Positions 1-10,106 are shown, counted from the first letter of the stretch. The stretch: DNA of 64,000 nt from Polyangium sp. 15x6 (GCF_029960785.1 NZ_JASBQE010000021.1:1-64000), one strand, 5' to 3'. Notes: a model not told the origin generated them from the sequence alone. A program made the numbers and translations.

Positions 1-100
1 GAACTGCGCGAAGCGCAGTTCTTCCACAAAAGGTCCAGGGCTTGCCCTGGTCCGGGTCGAGGGGCGGATAGCCCCCGCGGGGCCCGGGGCAGCGCCCCGG
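1..100 (+). repeat. Four-hairpin 3' element, copy A (cut by window edge)
   Basis: First of seven copies of a ~103 bp element. Hairpin 1 is GAACTGCGC/GCGCAGTTC at 1-21 with loop GAA; the outer part of its stem lies left of the window. Hairpin 2 is CCAGGGC/GCCCTGG (35-50), hairpin 3 GGGGC/GCCCC around GGATA (61-75), hairpin 4 CCGGGGC/GCCCCGG around AGC (84-100). It lies 22 bp beyond the uvrA stop codon, and a uvrA transcript would read hairpin 4 first and hairpin 1 last. There is no T-tract, so it is not a canonical intrinsic terminator. The structure is seen; its function is unknown. Confidence 0.85.
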
Positions 101-122
101 CGCAACGCCGTGGAGCACCCAC

Positions 123-3038
123 TCAGGCGTGCGCCCGTACGGATTTCCCGTTTCTGGCCTTCGCTTTGACCTGCTCGCGCTCGAAGATCTCCGCCAAAAA
201 CCGCCCCGTATGGGACTCCGGCACGCGCGCCACCGCTTCCGGCGCGCCTTCCGCGATCACGCGCCCGCCGCGCGCGCCGCCTTCGGGGCCGAGATCGAGC
301 ACCCAATCGGCGAATTTGATCACGTCGAGGTTGTGCTCGATCACCACGACCGTGTTCCCCGCGTCGACGAGCCTCGACAGCACGATGAGCAGGCGCCGGA
401 TGTCCTCGAAATGCAGGCCCGTCGTGGGCTCGTCGAGCACGTAGAGCGTGCGGCCGGTCTGGGTCTTTCCGAGCTCGCGGCTCAGCTTCACGCGTTGCGC
501 TTCTCCGCCGGAGAGCGTCGTCGCGCGCTGACCGATCTTCATGTAACCGAGGCCCACGTCCACGAGCGTCGTCAGGATCCGCTTCAGCGCCACGTGGTGC
601 TCGAACATCCCGAGGCATTCCTCCACGCTCGACTCGAGCACGTCGGTGATGTTTTTCCCTTTGAAACGCACGGAGAGCGTTTGCGCATTGTAGCGTTTTC
701 CGCCGCAGACCTCGCAGGGCACGTACACGTCGGCGAGGAAATGCATCTCGACCTTCACGACGCCGTCGCCGTGGCAGCTCTCGCAGCGCCCGCCTTTCAC
801 GTTGAAGCTGAATCGCCCCGAATCCCAGCCGCGCGCCCGCGCCTCGGGCAAGAGCGCGAACACCTCGCGGATGTGGTCGAACGCTTTTGTATAGGTGCCC
901 GGGTTCGAGCGCGGCGTGCGGCCGATCGGCTGCTGATCGATCGCGATCACCTTGTCGAGCGCGTCGAGCCCTTCGATCGAATCGTGCGCGCCCACCGGGC
1001 CCGTCGCGTCGTGCAGCGCGCGGCTCAGCGCCGGGAGCAGGATGCCATTGACGAGCGAGCTCTTGCCCGCGCCGGACACGCCCGTCACGGCCGAGAGGAC
1101 GCCGAGCGGGAGGCGCGCGTCGACGTTCTTCAGGTTGTGCTCGCGTGCGCCCTTGATCTTGATCCAGCCATTCGGCTTCCGGCGCTCGCCGGGGATCTCG
1201 ATGCGACGGCGGCCGGAGAGGTAATCGCCGGTCACGTTGCCTTTCGCCTCGGAGAGCGCCTCGGGCGTGCCGGCGAAGAGTACGCGCCCGCCCTCGTGGC
1301 CGGCGCCGGGGCCGAAGTCCACGACGTGATCGGCCGCGCGGATCGTCTCCTCGTCGTGCTCGACCACGACCACCGTATTGCCGAGGTCGCGCAGGCGCCG
1401 CAGCGTAGCGATCAGCCTTTCGTTGTCGCGCTGATGCAGGCCGATGCTCGGCTCGTCGAGCACGTACATGACGCCCGAAAGCTCGCTGCCGAGCTGGCTC
1501 GCGAGCCTGATGCGTTGCGCTTCGCCGCCGGAGAGCGTGGTCGCCGAGCGATTGAGCGTCAGGTAATCGAGCCCCACGTTCATCAAGAAGCCGAGCCGCG
1601 CCTCGATCTCGCGCTTCACGCCCTCCGTGATCCGGGCCTTCCCGCCGGGCAGCGTGAGTTTTTCCACGAAATCGATCGCGCCGCCCACCGTCATCGACGT
1701 CACGTCGGCGATGTTCTTTTCGGTCACGAGGACGGCGAGCGTCTCCGGGCGGAGGCGTTTTCCTTCGCAGGCATCGCAGGGCATTTCCCGGAAAAACTTC
1801 CGGTAGAGATCCCGCGCCATGTCGCTCGCCGTGTCGCGGAAGCGCCGCTCCAGGTTCGGGATCACGCCCTCGAACTTCATGCCGAAGGTCCCGTGGCTCT
1901 CCGAGCCCTCCTTGCCCCATTGCACCGCGATCTTCTTGCCTTCGAGCCCGTACAGAATCAGCTCGCGTTTTTTCGCCGGGAGCTTTCCGAACGGCATGTC
2001 GAGATCCACGCCCGTCGCTTTGGCCACGGCGTCCGCGATGCGGAACGTCCAGCCTTCGCCGCGCGACATCGCCGAGGCCCACGGCGCGATCGCGCCTTCC
2101 CGGAGCGAGAGCGCCGGGTTTGGCACGATGAGGTCCGGATCCGCTTCGAGCCGCGTGCCGAGGCCGCTGCATTTCGGGCACATGCCGAGAGGGCTATTGA
2201 ACGAGAAGCTCTGCGGGCTGAGCTCGGGATAACTCTTGCCGCAGCACATGCGCGCCTGGCTGAAGGGTCGGGGTTTTTCGCCCTCGACGTCGACGATCAT
2301 CTCGCCTTTGCCCTCGCGCAGCGCGAGCTCGATGCTCTCGGCGATGCGCGGCCGATCCTCGGCGCGCACCGTGATGCGATCCGCGACGAGCGAGATGTCG
2401 TGCCAGAGCTTCTTGTCGAGCTTCGGCAGCGGATCGAGCTTCTCCATTTTGCCGTCGACGATCACGCGGGAAAAGCCGCGCGTCGCGAGGTCCTCGAAGA
2501 TCTCCTTGTGCTCGCCTTTCCTGTGCACGACGAGCGGCGCGAGCAGGGTGGCGCGGCTGCCCTCGGGCAGCTCGAGCAGCGTCTCGACGATCTCGTCGAC
2601 GCTTTGCGAGGCCACGGCCTTGCCGCACGTCGTGCAGCGCTGCTCGCCGGCGCGGGCGTAGAGCACGCGCAGGTAATCGTAAATCTCGGTGATCGTTCCG
2701 ACGGTGGAGCGCGGGTTCGAGGAGGCGCTCTTTTGCTCGATGGCGATCGTGGGCGAGAGGCCGGAGACGTGCTCGACCGACGGGCGATCGAGCTGGCCGA
2801 GGAATTGCCGGGCGTAGGCCGAGAGTGTCTCGACGTACCGGCGCTGGCCCTCGGCATACAGCGTATCGAACGCGAGGCTCGACTTGCCCGAGCCGCTCGG
2901 CCCGGTGAACACCACGAGCTTGCGTTTGGGGACCTCGAGCTGCTCGATACGGAGGTTGTGCTCGCGGGCGCCCTTCACGACGATGAAATCGGGTTCGCGG
3001 GCGGCGGGGATCTCGTTCTTCGTCCTGGTCTTGGGCAT
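123..3038 (-). CDS. uvrA: Excinuclease ABC subunit A (UvrA)
   Basis: DNA-damage recognition ATPase of nucleotide excision repair, acting with UvrB in the cytoplasm. The 971-residue product has the duplicated ABC architecture: Walker A GPSGSGKSS near residue 47 and GVSGAGKSS in the second half, each half followed by an LSGGEAQR signature and a DEP(S/T)xGLH Walker B. The C-terminal zinc module CESCxGDG...CEVCGGKRYN is intact. The upstream zinc module reads RMCCGKS...CPKC, so the usual CPxC is shortened to CC. I chose the ATG at 3038 because the open frame upstream has no UvrA character. A LexA-like box lies about 95-110 bp upstream, and repeat copy A follows the gene. Confidence 0.97.
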   Translation of the reverse strand: MPKTRTKNEIPAAREPDFIVVKGAREHNLRIEQLEVPKRKLVVFTGPSGSGKSSLAFDTLYAEGQRRYVETLSAYARQFLGQLDRPSVEHVSGLSPTIAIEQKSASSNPRSTVGTITEIYDYLRVLYARAGEQRCTTCGKAVASQSVDEIVETLLELPEGSRATLLAPLVVHRKGEHKEIFEDLATRGFSRVIVDGKMEKLDPLPKLDKKLWHDISLVADRITVRAEDRPRIAESIELALREGKGEMIVDVEGEKPRPFSQARMCCGKSYPELSPQSFSFNSPLGMCPKCSGLGTRLEADPDLIVPNPALSLREGAIAPWASAMSRGEGWTFRIADAVAKATGVDLDMPFGKLPAKKRELILYGLEGKKIAVQWGKEGSESHGTFGMKFEGVIPNLERRFRDTASDMARDLYRKFFREMPCDACEGKRLRPETLAVLVTEKNIADVTSMTVGGAIDFVEKLTLPGGKARITEGVKREIEARLGFLMNVGLDYLTLNRSATTLSGGEAQRIRLASQLGSELSGVMYVLDEPSIGLHQRDNERLIATLRRLRDLGNTVVVVEHDEETIRAADHVVDFGPGAGHEGGRVLFAGTPEALSEAKGNVTGDYLSGRRRIEIPGERRKPNGWIKIKGAREHNLKNVDARLPLGVLSAVTGVSGAGKSSLVNGILLPALSRALHDATGPVGAHDSIEGLDALDKVIAIDQQPIGRTPRSNPGTYTKAFDHIREVFALLPEARARGWDSGRFSFNVKGGRCESCHGDGVVKVEMHFLADVYVPCEVCGGKRYNAQTLSVRFKGKNITDVLESSVEECLGMFEHHVALKRILTTLVDVGLGYMKIGQRATTLSGGEAQRVKLSRELGKTQTGRTLYVLDEPTTGLHFEDIRRLLIVLSRLVDAGNTVVVIEHNLDVIKFADWVLDLGPEGGARGGRVIAEGAPEAVARVPESHTGRFLAEIFEREQVKAKARNGKSVRAHA

Positions 3039-3131
3039 GGGCGGTGGTTTGTCCTCGGTGGATCGCGCGCGCGTTGCCCATAGCACGTTCGTCCGTCCGT
3101 GTCTTCCCGAAACGCCATGTCCGTTCCCATT

Positions 3132-3145
3132 CGAATATACGTTCG
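3132..3145. promoter_or_regulatory. LexA/SOS-box-like palindrome upstream of uvrA
   Basis: CGAATATACGTTCG matches the Gram-positive-type LexA/DinR consensus CGAACRNRYGTTCG at 13 of 14 positions (T for C at position 5). It overlaps a second inverted repeat, TATAC-N6-GTATA (3136-3151), in an AT-rich patch. It sits about 95-110 bp upstream of the chosen uvrA start. uvrA is a classic SOS gene, so LexA control is plausible. The LexA target of this organism is not known from this window. Confidence 0.5.
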
Positions 3146-3264
3146 TGTATACCGCGTTACGAGAAACACGGTAGAATGGCACTTTCGTGACCACCCCGGA
3201 GACTTTGGGGACCAGGAAGCGCGGTGCGTCCTGACCCAGGGGGGGCTCTGAGGGACTTGGGGGT

Positions 3265-4800
3265 GTGGCATTGGGCGCGCTCGTTTGGCTCCTGCGTATC
3301 CTCGATCTGGTGATCGTCGGGTACGTAACCGTGTTTTTCCTGCTCAACCTTCGGTTTGTCTTGGTCAGTTATCGAAGGATACGACGCGAGCTCACGGCCG
3401 AGCTCGTCCGGCCCGCGGCGCTCTCCGAGCGCGACGCATTCTTGCCCGTCGTTTCCTTGCTCGTGCCCGCCTACAATGAGGAGGTCACGATCGTCGAGAG
3501 CCTCAAGTCGCAGCTCCGCCTGCGATATCCGGCCTACGAGATCGTGATCTGCAACGACGGATCGAAGGACCGGACGGTCGAGGTTCTGCTCGCGGCGTTC
3601 CCGTTCGTCCCGGCCGTGCTCGAGCGGGCGAGCGGGCTCGATACGGCCGAGGTGCGTGGAATGTGGGAGTGCCGGACGGGCCTGCCCGAGAACGTCAAGC
3701 GGATGGTCTTGATCGACAAGGAGAACGGCGGCAAGGCGGACGCCCTCAATGCGGCGACGAGCGTCGCCGCGGGCGAATTCGTGACCAGCATGGACGCCGA
3801 TAGCCTGCTCGTCCCGGACGCGCTCCTGCTCGCCGTGCGCAAGGTGATGGAGTCGCCCGACGATACCGTCGCCGTCGGCGTGCAGGTCGGGCTCTCGAAT
3901 GGATCGATCATCCGTGATGGCGAGGTGAAGGAGCTCGCGCTGCCCACGAACCTCATAGGAAAGCTGCAAATCGTGGAATACATGCGCTCCTTCGCGAAGG
4001 GGCGGACGGCCCTGTCCGAGGACAACGCGGTGCTCATCCTCTCCGGGGTTTTCGCGCTCATCCGGCGCGACGTGCTTTTCGAGGTCGGTGGCTTTCTCAC
4101 GCGCCACGTTCGCTCCAGGATCTGCATCGAATACTGCACGGAAGGGGCGCACACGGTCTGCGAGGACATGGAAATCGTGGTGCGGCTCCACCGGTATCTG
4201 CTCGACAAGGGCAGGCCGGGGAGAATCGTCTGTTTGCCCTTCGCGGTCACGTGGACGGAGGCGCCCGAGAATTATCGGGACCTCGGAAAGCAACGAGCAA
4301 GGTGGTACCGAGGGCTCTGGGAGGTCATGAGTTATCACCGGGCGATGCTGTTCCGCCCGCAGTTCCGGCAGATCGGCATGTTCGCGATGCCGTATCAGCT
4401 CGTGTTCGAGGCCCTCGCGCCGCCGATCGAGTGCGTGGGATATTTGCTGCTCGTCTTGACGACGATCTTCGGCGCGCTCTCCGGAAAGGCATTGCTCGCG
4501 TTCCTGGGGCTCGCGATGGCCATGAATTTCTGTCTGTCGACGCTGTCGGTCGTGCTGTGCACGTTCTCGGCGCGGCCCGGGCGGGGGCTTCACGGCGCGG
4601 CGTCGCTCGTTCCGTATCCACGGGCCTGGGACGCGGTGGTGCTGGTTTTCGTGGGGTTCTTGTCGAACCTCGGATATCGCCAGTACCTCGTGTTCTGGCA
4701 GCTCCGGGGGCTCTACGATTTCTTGAAGGGGAAGAAGGGCTGGGACAAGTTCGGGCGCAAAGGGTTTGCGCCCGCGGCCCCCGCCGCGCAGCGTGCCTGA
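3265..4800 (+). CDS. Processive family-2 glycosyltransferase, membrane bound
   Basis: A 511-residue inverting GT2 enzyme likely to polymerise a cell-surface polysaccharide from a UDP-sugar at the inner membrane. There is an N-terminal TM helix (about 5-30) and several C-terminal TM segments. Between them lie the PAYNEE and CNDGSKDRT nucleotide-binding motifs, the SMDADS (DxD) metal site, the CEDMEIVVRL acceptor motif (ED) and QRARWYRG (QxxRW), the hallmark of processive synthases of the BcsA/PgaC type. The start is a GTG with poor initiation context. The next gene, a HEAT protein, starts 31 bp downstream, so they are probably co-transcribed. The sugar cannot be told from the sequence. The YaiO-like gene at 10.6-11.9 kb may belong to the same pathway. 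Confidence 0.85.
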   Translation: MALGALVWLLRILDLVIVGYVTVFFLLNLRFVLVSYRRIRRELTAELVRPAALSERDAFLPVVSLLVPAYNEEVTIVESLKSQLRLRYPAYEIVICNDGSKDRTVEVLLAAFPFVPAVLERASGLDTAEVRGMWECRTGLPENVKRMVLIDKENGGKADALNAATSVAAGEFVTSMDADSLLVPDALLLAVRKVMESPDDTVAVGVQVGLSNGSIIRDGEVKELALPTNLIGKLQIVEYMRSFAKGRTALSEDNAVLILSGVFALIRRDVLFEVGGFLTRHVRSRICIEYCTEGAHTVCEDMEIVVRLHRYLLDKGRPGRIVCLPFAVTWTEAPENYRDLGKQRARWYRGLWEVMSYHRAMLFRPQFRQIGMFAMPYQLVFEALAPPIECVGYLLLVLTTIFGALSGKALLAFLGLAMAMNFCLSTLSVVLCTFSARPGRGLHGAASLVPYPRAWDAVVLVFVGFLSNLGYRQYLVFWQLRGLYDFLKGKKGWDKFGRKGFAPAAPAAQRA

Positions 4801-4831
4801 CGTCGGTAATCGAAAGGGATCGAGGGAGACG

Positions 4832-6775
4832 GTGAGTGTCCTTGTCTTGGTCCTGTACGTGGGGCTCGGGATCGCGGTCCTCGCGCTCGTGCCAGGGATC
4901 TCGGTGATCGGGCGCGAGGCGCTGCGGAGGCGGCGCGAGCGGCGCGCGGTCGAGCGGCTCGCGGCCGCGCGGAAGGTGCTCTCGAGGCTACGCGCGGAGC
5001 CGGCCGCGCGTGTGGCGAGATCCCTCGCGCAAGGCTTCGATCGGAGCACGATTCAGGCCGTCCTGGAGCAGGCGCTCGACGAAGAGGCGCGGTGCGCGCT
5101 GGTATGCGAGGAGCTCGGGCTGCGCGCGGCCTGGGAGCGCACGCTGCGCGCGTCGAAATCGTGGAACGAGCGGGCTCACGCGGCGCGAATGCTCGGCAAG
5201 CTCGGCGTCGCGTCGGCGAGCCCCGTGCTCGCGTCGGCGCTCGCGGACCCGCACGAGGATACGACGGTGCGGCTCGCGGCGGCCGAGGCCATTGGATCCA
5301 TCCCGGACATCGCGGTCCTGCCGCACCTCTGCGAGGCGCTCGCGTCGCAGGGCGAGGGGGGCGCGAAGGTCGTGGCCGAGGCGCTCATTTCGTTCGGATC
5401 GGACGCGGTGCGGCCGCTCGTGGGGATGCTCGACGACGAGCGCGCGCAGGCGCGGACCTGGGCCGCGCGGGTGCTCGGGAAAATCGGGGATCCAGGGGCG
5501 ACATTGCCGCTCGTGGCGCAGCTCGGCGACGGCAATGCGGCGGCGAGGACGGCCGCGGCGGAGGCGCTCGGCCATATCGGAGATCTGCGGGCGACGCGGC
5601 CGCTCGTGAGCGCGGTCCTCGGCGATCCGTCGAGCGCGGTGCGCGCGCGGGCCGCGGCGGCGCTCGCGCGTGTGGGCGACGAGGAGGTCGTCGGGACGCT
5701 CGTGGCCACGCTCGGCGATCCGGATCCGGAGGTGCGATCGCGGGCGGTCGACGCGCTCGCGGCATTGTCGCCGAAGGATCGGTCGGCCATCGAGCGGGCG
5801 CTCTTCGATCCGTGCGACGACGTGCGGCGGAGCGCGGCGCTCGCGATGGATCGGCTCGGCACGGTATCGGCCTGGGCCGCGGCGCTCGGCGAGGGGACGG
5901 CCGAGGGGCGCGCGGCGGCGCGCGCGGCGCTCGTGGCGGTGGGGCGCGCGGGTTTGTCGGAGGCGATCGTTGCGGCGGCGCGGCACGAGTCGGGGGCGGT
6001 GCGCGCGGGCGTGTTCCGGATCCTCGGGGAGATCGGCTCGGCGCGGCACGCGGCGTCGCTCGGGCGAGCGCTCGACGACGCGGCCGTGGAGGCGCGCGCG
6101 TGCGCGGCGCTCGCGCTCGGGCGGATCGGCGGCGAGCAGGCGATCACGATGCTCGGAAGGGAAAAACCCGAGGGCATCACGCCGGCGGCGTGGATCGTGG
6201 CGCGCGCGCTCGCCGGCGTGGAGACGTGGGTCGCCGAGGCGAGGGCATTCATGGCGGATTCGACCTCCGCGGCGGCGGCGCGGGCCGTCTGCGAGGCGGA
6301 GGGCGAGGCGATCGCGCGGGCGTTCGAGGCGAAGGTGGGCGCGGTGTGTCCGGCCGAGAGTGGCCCGAGGACGGTGACGCTGTCGCGCTTCGCCATTGCG
6401 GCGCGGCGCGCGGCGCGGCTCGAGGATCGGCTGCGGGCCATTCTGGAGCTCTCGGAGCGGCGAGGGCCCGAGGCGACGGCGGCGCTCGCGGAGGTCGTGG
6501 TGAGCGATCCATCCGCGGAAGCGCGTGGGCTCGCGGCGCGGAGCCTCGCGCAGGCGGAGGAGCGGTGGCTCGCGGTGCCGGCGCTCGTGCGGGCGCTGTC
6601 GGATCCGTCGCCGGAGGTGGTCTTCGAGGCGTCCCAGGCGCTCGGGCTCGGGGGCGCGAGCGAGGACAAGAAGGGGCGGCGATCCTCGGAGGCGGCGCCG
6701 TCCGAGCGGAATGGTGCGTCCCGACGAACAACCGGAAAGCTGTTCCTGGAAGAGGCCGGCGAGACCGCTGCTTGA
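4832..6775 (+). CDS. Membrane-anchored HEAT-repeat protein
   Basis: A 647-residue protein with one N-terminal TM helix (about 3-27), a basic stretch, then many tandem HEAT/PBS-lyase-like helical repeats of about 31 residues with the recurring pattern VR..AA.ALG.IGD..A...L. This fold is a protein-binding scaffold with no catalytic residues. I chose the GTG at 4832 (AGGGAG upstream) because the TM helix begins directly after it. Its tight spacing to the upstream glycosyltransferase suggests it organises or regulates the synthase. GT2, HEAT and YaiO-like genes do occur together in polysaccharide loci, but that role here is inference. Confidence 0.8.
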   Translation: MSVLVLVLYVGLGIAVLALVPGISVIGREALRRRRERRAVERLAAARKVLSRLRAEPAARVARSLAQGFDRSTIQAVLEQALDEEARCALVCEELGLRAAWERTLRASKSWNERAHAARMLGKLGVASASPVLASALADPHEDTTVRLAAAEAIGSIPDIAVLPHLCEALASQGEGGAKVVAEALISFGSDAVRPLVGMLDDERAQARTWAARVLGKIGDPGATLPLVAQLGDGNAAARTAAAEALGHIGDLRATRPLVSAVLGDPSSAVRARAAAALARVGDEEVVGTLVATLGDPDPEVRSRAVDALAALSPKDRSAIERALFDPCDDVRRSAALAMDRLGTVSAWAAALGEGTAEGRAAARAALVAVGRAGLSEAIVAAARHESGAVRAGVFRILGEIGSARHAASLGRALDDAAVEARACAALALGRIGGEQAITMLGREKPEGITPAAWIVARALAGVETWVAEARAFMADSTSAAAARAVCEAEGEAIARAFEAKVGAVCPAESGPRTVTLSRFAIAARRAARLEDRLRAILELSERRGPEATAALAEVVVSDPSAEARGLAARSLAQAEERWLAVPALVRALSDPSPEVVFEASQALGLGGASEDKKGRRSSEAAPSERNGASRRTTGKLFLEEAGETAA

Positions 6776-7094
6776 CGGCGCCGTCCCGGCGCCGTCGGGA
6801 CGTTCCTCCGCCGTTTTCCACCCGAGCTCCGGCGCGGCCGCTCTCGCGCGACGAAGAGCGTCCTTCCCATTCCGCGCATCGTCCGGCCGCGGCGGGCGCG
6901 CGCGAGCCGCGGACGAACCGTGATGGGGCCTCGTCCATGCCATCCGTGAGATCCTGGCTGAGGCAATTCCCGTCGTAATCGGGATCATCCTACCTTTACA
7001 GAACCCATTTTGCGGGCAATCCTCCCGCTGCGCTTTTTCTTCCTGTATCGATGGCGGCGTGTGCATGGCCGTCGCCACTGCCCTGGGAGGTCTC
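6776..7094. other. Intergenic region with terminator-like inverted repeat
   Basis: This stretch of about 320 bp separates the HEAT gene from the propeller/cytochrome gene. Just after the HEAT stop, GGCGCCGTC occurs twice and CGTCCC/GGGACG can pair, giving a compact GC-rich inverted repeat without a T-tract. The last 100 bp are more AT-rich and end in GGGAGG, the ribosome binding site for the next gene. No small ORF of convincing composition or RNA gene was seen. Confidence 0.4.
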
Positions 7095-9902
7095 ATGCGA
7101 TCCGTGCTCCGTGGATTGAAAGGCTTGGTTTTCTTGGGGACCGCGCTCGGCGCGACGTTCTCGCAGAACGCGGAGGCGGCCGTGGCGGCGCCTGCCGCGT
7201 CACCTTATACGTTGTTCGAAAGCGGCCAGGTCCGTCCGGTCGCGATGTCCCCGAGCGGGCACCTCTTGTTCGTGGTCAATACACCCGACAATCGCCTCGA
7301 GATCTTCCGGCTCACATATAGCGGCATCCTCGAGCATACCGGCTCCGTGCCCGTCGGACTCGAGCCCGTCGCGGTCGCGGCGCGCAGCAACAGCGAGGTC
7401 TGGGTGGTCAACCACCTGTCCGACAGCGTGAGCATCGTCAACGTACACGGCGCGGGCAGGGGCTCCGTGGTGCGCACGCTCCACGTCGGCGACGAGCCGC
7501 GCGACATCGTCTTCGCCGGGCCGAGCAAGAGCCGCGCGTTCATCACGACGGCCCACCGCGGCCAGAATGCGCCCTTCGACCCTCAACTCACGACGCCCGG
7601 CGTGGGCCGCGCGGACGTCTGGGTCTTCGACGCCTACAACCTCGGCACGACGATGGGCGGCACGCCGCTCAAGATCCTGAACCTCTTCGGCGACACGCCC
7701 CGCGCCCTCGCGGCCACGCCCGACGGCTCGCGCGTCTATGCGGCCGTCTTTCATTCGGGCAATCGCACGACCATCGTCGACGAATCCCTGGTGCCGAACG
7801 GCGGCGAGGACGCAGGCGGCGTGCCCGGGCCGAACACCAATTTCCAGGGGATCCCCGCGCCCGAGGTCGGCGTCCTCGTGAAGCACGACGGCACGTCCTG
7901 GCGGGACGTGCTCGGCCGCCCCTGGGACGACGCGGTGAATTTCTCGCTGCCCGACAAGGACGTCTTCGTCATCGACGCCAACGCGAACCCGCCCAAGCAG
8001 CTCGCGGGCGCCGCGGGATCCTTCGCGGGCGTGGGGACGATCCTCTTCAACATGGCCGTCAATCCCGTCAATGGGAGGGTGTACGTCAGCAATACCGAGG
8101 CCCGCAACGACCTGCGCTTCGAGGGGGATGGGCTCTTCGCCGGCGAGACGCTGCAAGGCCACCTTCACGAGAGCCGGATCACGGTGCTCGGCCCCGGGGG
8201 CGTCGCCCCGCGGCACCTCAACAAGCACATCGATTACGATGTCCGGCCGGCGCCCCTTTCCGTGAACCAGAAGAGCCTCGCCCAGCCGCTCGGTATGGCC
8301 GTGTCGAACTCCGGCACGACCCTGTACGTGGCCGCGTTCGGGTCCTCGAAGATCGGCGTGTTCAATACGGCCGCGCTGGAGAACAACAGCTTCGTTCCCA
8401 GCGCGGCGAGCCACATCACGCTGAGCGGCGGCGGACCGACGGGCATGGTCCTCGACGAGGGCCGGGGGCGCATGTACGTCCTCACGCGCTTCGACAATGG
8501 GCTCTCCGTCGTGAATCTGTCGACGCAAAAGGAAATCGCCCACATCGAGATGTACAGCCCCGAGCCGGAGAGCATCGTGGAGGGGCGGGCTCTCCTTTAC
8601 GACGCGCGGCTCTCCTCCAGCAATGGCGAGGCGGCCTGCGGGAGCTGCCACGTCTTCGGCGACATGGACGACCTCTCCTGGGATCTCGGCAATCCCGACG
8701 GAACGGTGCTGAACAACCCCGGCCCGTTCAAGGGGCCCTTGTTCGTCGATCCCGATTTCCATCCGATGAAGGGTCCGATGGCGACCCAGAGCCTGCGCGG
8801 AATGGCAAACCACGGCCCGATGCACTGGCGCGCCGACCGTACGGGCGGCAATGACGAGCCGAGCGCGCAGCCGGGCGAGGGAGCGTTCGACGAGGAGGCC
8901 GCCTTCAAGAACTTCAACCCCGCGTTCGTGGGTTTGCTCGGCCGGACGGCGCAGCTCAGCAACGAGGACATGCAGAAGTTCACGGACTTCATCCTCCAGG
9001 TCGCCTATCCGCCGAACCCGATCCGGAACCTCGACAATTCGCTGACGCCCGCGCAGCAGGCAGGTCGCGATTTCTTCTTCAACACGCCGGTCATCGGCCC
9101 GGCTGCCTGCGCGACGTGCCATCCGAGCAATCCCAATGCGAACCCGGATGATCGCTTCCCGGGGTTCTTCGGGGGCGATGGATTCTCGGGGTTCGGCGGC
9201 GCGACGCAGATCTTCAAGAACGTGCACCTGCGCAACGAGTACCAGAAGGTCGGCATGTTCGGCTCCGCCGTCGCTTTCGGCTCCGAGCAGCCCGATCCCT
9301 TCATGGGCGACCAGATCCGCGGCTTCGGCTTCACCCACGACGGGAGCACCCCGACGTTGTTCCACCGGAGCGGCGTCTTCGACGCGGGCACCCCCGTCCT
9401 CCCCGAGATCCTTCCCGACTTGATCACGGTCCAGCCTGGGATCCCCGTCGGCGCCGCGGGGGACCAGATCAAGCGCAACATGGAAGCGTATCAGCTCGCG
9501 TTCGACACGAACTTCGCGCCCATCGTCGGGCAACAGGTGACGCTCACCGTGGCGAACCAGGCGTCGGCCGCGGCGCGTATCGAGCTTCTGCTGCAGCGCG
9601 CGGACGCCCTCGAATGTGATCTCGTGGCGAAGGGGGCCTCGGGCGCCTATTCGGACGTGGAGGTCGGCTACCTCTACCTCCCGGAGATCCAGCGCTTCGC
9701 CGTCGATCGGCAGGCGATCGCGCCGGTCCCCGACGCGATCTTGCGTTCGGTCTACCTCGGGACCAACAAGTCGCTCACGTATACCTGCGTGCCGCCCGGC
9801 TCCGGCGTGCGCATCGGTATCGATCGGGATCTCGACGGATACCTCGACGGCGACGAGACAGCCGCGGGCAGCAATCCCGCCAATCCCCTGAGCACGCCCT
9901 GA
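7095..9902 (+). CDS. Secreted beta-propeller protein with two c-type heme sites
   Basis: A 935-residue exported protein. A signal peptide covers about residues 1-32 ([15 protein letters not shown]...). About 450 residues of YncE/surface-layer-like beta-propeller follow ([25 protein letters not shown] and similar blades). The C-terminal region carries two heme-binding CxxCH motifs, CGSCH near residue 515 and CATCH near 672. This resembles di-heme peroxidase or oxidase-type cytochromes fused to a propeller. The ATG at 7095 was chosen for its GGGAGG ribosome binding site five bases upstream. The acceptor and substrate are unknown; a periplasmic or surface redox role is inferred. A hairpin and repeat copy B follow. 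Confidence 0.8.
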   Translation: MRSVLRGLKGLVFLGTALGATFSQNAEAAVAAPAASPYTLFESGQVRPVAMSPSGHLLFVVNTPDNRLEIFRLTYSGILEHTGSVPVGLEPVAVAARSNSEVWVVNHLSDSVSIVNVHGAGRGSVVRTLHVGDEPRDIVFAGPSKSRAFITTAHRGQNAPFDPQLTTPGVGRADVWVFDAYNLGTTMGGTPLKILNLFGDTPRALAATPDGSRVYAAVFHSGNRTTIVDESLVPNGGEDAGGVPGPNTNFQGIPAPEVGVLVKHDGTSWRDVLGRPWDDAVNFSLPDKDVFVIDANANPPKQLAGAAGSFAGVGTILFNMAVNPVNGRVYVSNTEARNDLRFEGDGLFAGETLQGHLHESRITVLGPGGVAPRHLNKHIDYDVRPAPLSVNQKSLAQPLGMAVSNSGTTLYVAAFGSSKIGVFNTAALENNSFVPSAASHITLSGGGPTGMVLDEGRGRMYVLTRFDNGLSVVNLSTQKEIAHIEMYSPEPESIVEGRALLYDARLSSSNGEAACGSCHVFGDMDDLSWDLGNPDGTVLNNPGPFKGPLFVDPDFHPMKGPMATQSLRGMANHGPMHWRADRTGGNDEPSAQPGEGAFDEEAAFKNFNPAFVGLLGRTAQLSNEDMQKFTDFILQVAYPPNPIRNLDNSLTPAQQAGRDFFFNTPVIGPAACATCHPSNPNANPDDRFPGFFGGDGFSGFGGATQIFKNVHLRNEYQKVGMFGSAVAFGSEQPDPFMGDQIRGFGFTHDGSTPTLFHRSGVFDAGTPVLPEILPDLITVQPGIPVGAAGDQIKRNMEAYQLAFDTNFAPIVGQQVTLTVANQASAAARIELLLQRADALECDLVAKGASGAYSDVEVGYLYLPEIQRFAVDRQAIAPVPDAILRSVYLGTNKSLTYTCVPPGSGVRIGIDRDLDGYLDGDETAAGSNPANPLSTP

Positions 9903-9918
9903 AGCGCCGTTTTCGCCC

Positions 9919-9943
9919 GAGGGGGACGCCTCGCGTCCCCCTC
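9919..9943 (+). terminator. Hairpin after the propeller/cytochrome gene
   Basis: GAGGGGGACGC pairs perfectly with GCGTCCCCCTC over an 11-bp stem with loop CTC, 17 bp after the stop codon at 9902. No T-tract follows, so this is either a GC-type terminator or another 3'-end structure. It precedes repeat copy B and is not part of it. Confidence 0.5.
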
Positions 9944-9986
9944 TCGTCCGGGCACTGAGCATTGGTTTCATCTGGGGGCCGTTGCG

Positions 9987-10091
9987 CTGGGGCGTTGCCC
10001 CAGGCCCCAGCAGGGGCTGTCCGCCCCTGCACCCGGACCAGCGCAAGCGCTGGACTCGGGGTCGATGAACTGCGCGATGCGCAGTTCATCG
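9987..10091 (-). repeat. Four-hairpin 3' element, copy B
   Basis: Full 105-bp copy in reverse orientation, 84 bp after the stop of the plus-strand propeller gene. Read on the plus strand: hairpin 4 CTGGGGC/GCCCCAG (9987-10003), hairpin 3 GCAGGGGC/GCCCCTGC around TGTCC (10010-10030), hairpin 2 CCAGCGC/GCGCTGG (10038-10053), hairpin 1 CGATGAACTGCGC/GCGCAGTTCATCG around GAT (10063-10091). All stems are perfect. It shares its subtype with copy G. Confidence 0.9.
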
Positions 10092-10106
10092 AACGGGCCG
10101 GGTTGT

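Noticed and set aside
129-3083. Long plus-strand open frame opposite uvrA
   Set aside because: Low-complexity Arg/Ala/His composition with no family resemblance; a GC-rich shadow of uvrA. The same applies to long frames at 4988-7096, 7200-10046, 10193-12160 and 13641-16163.
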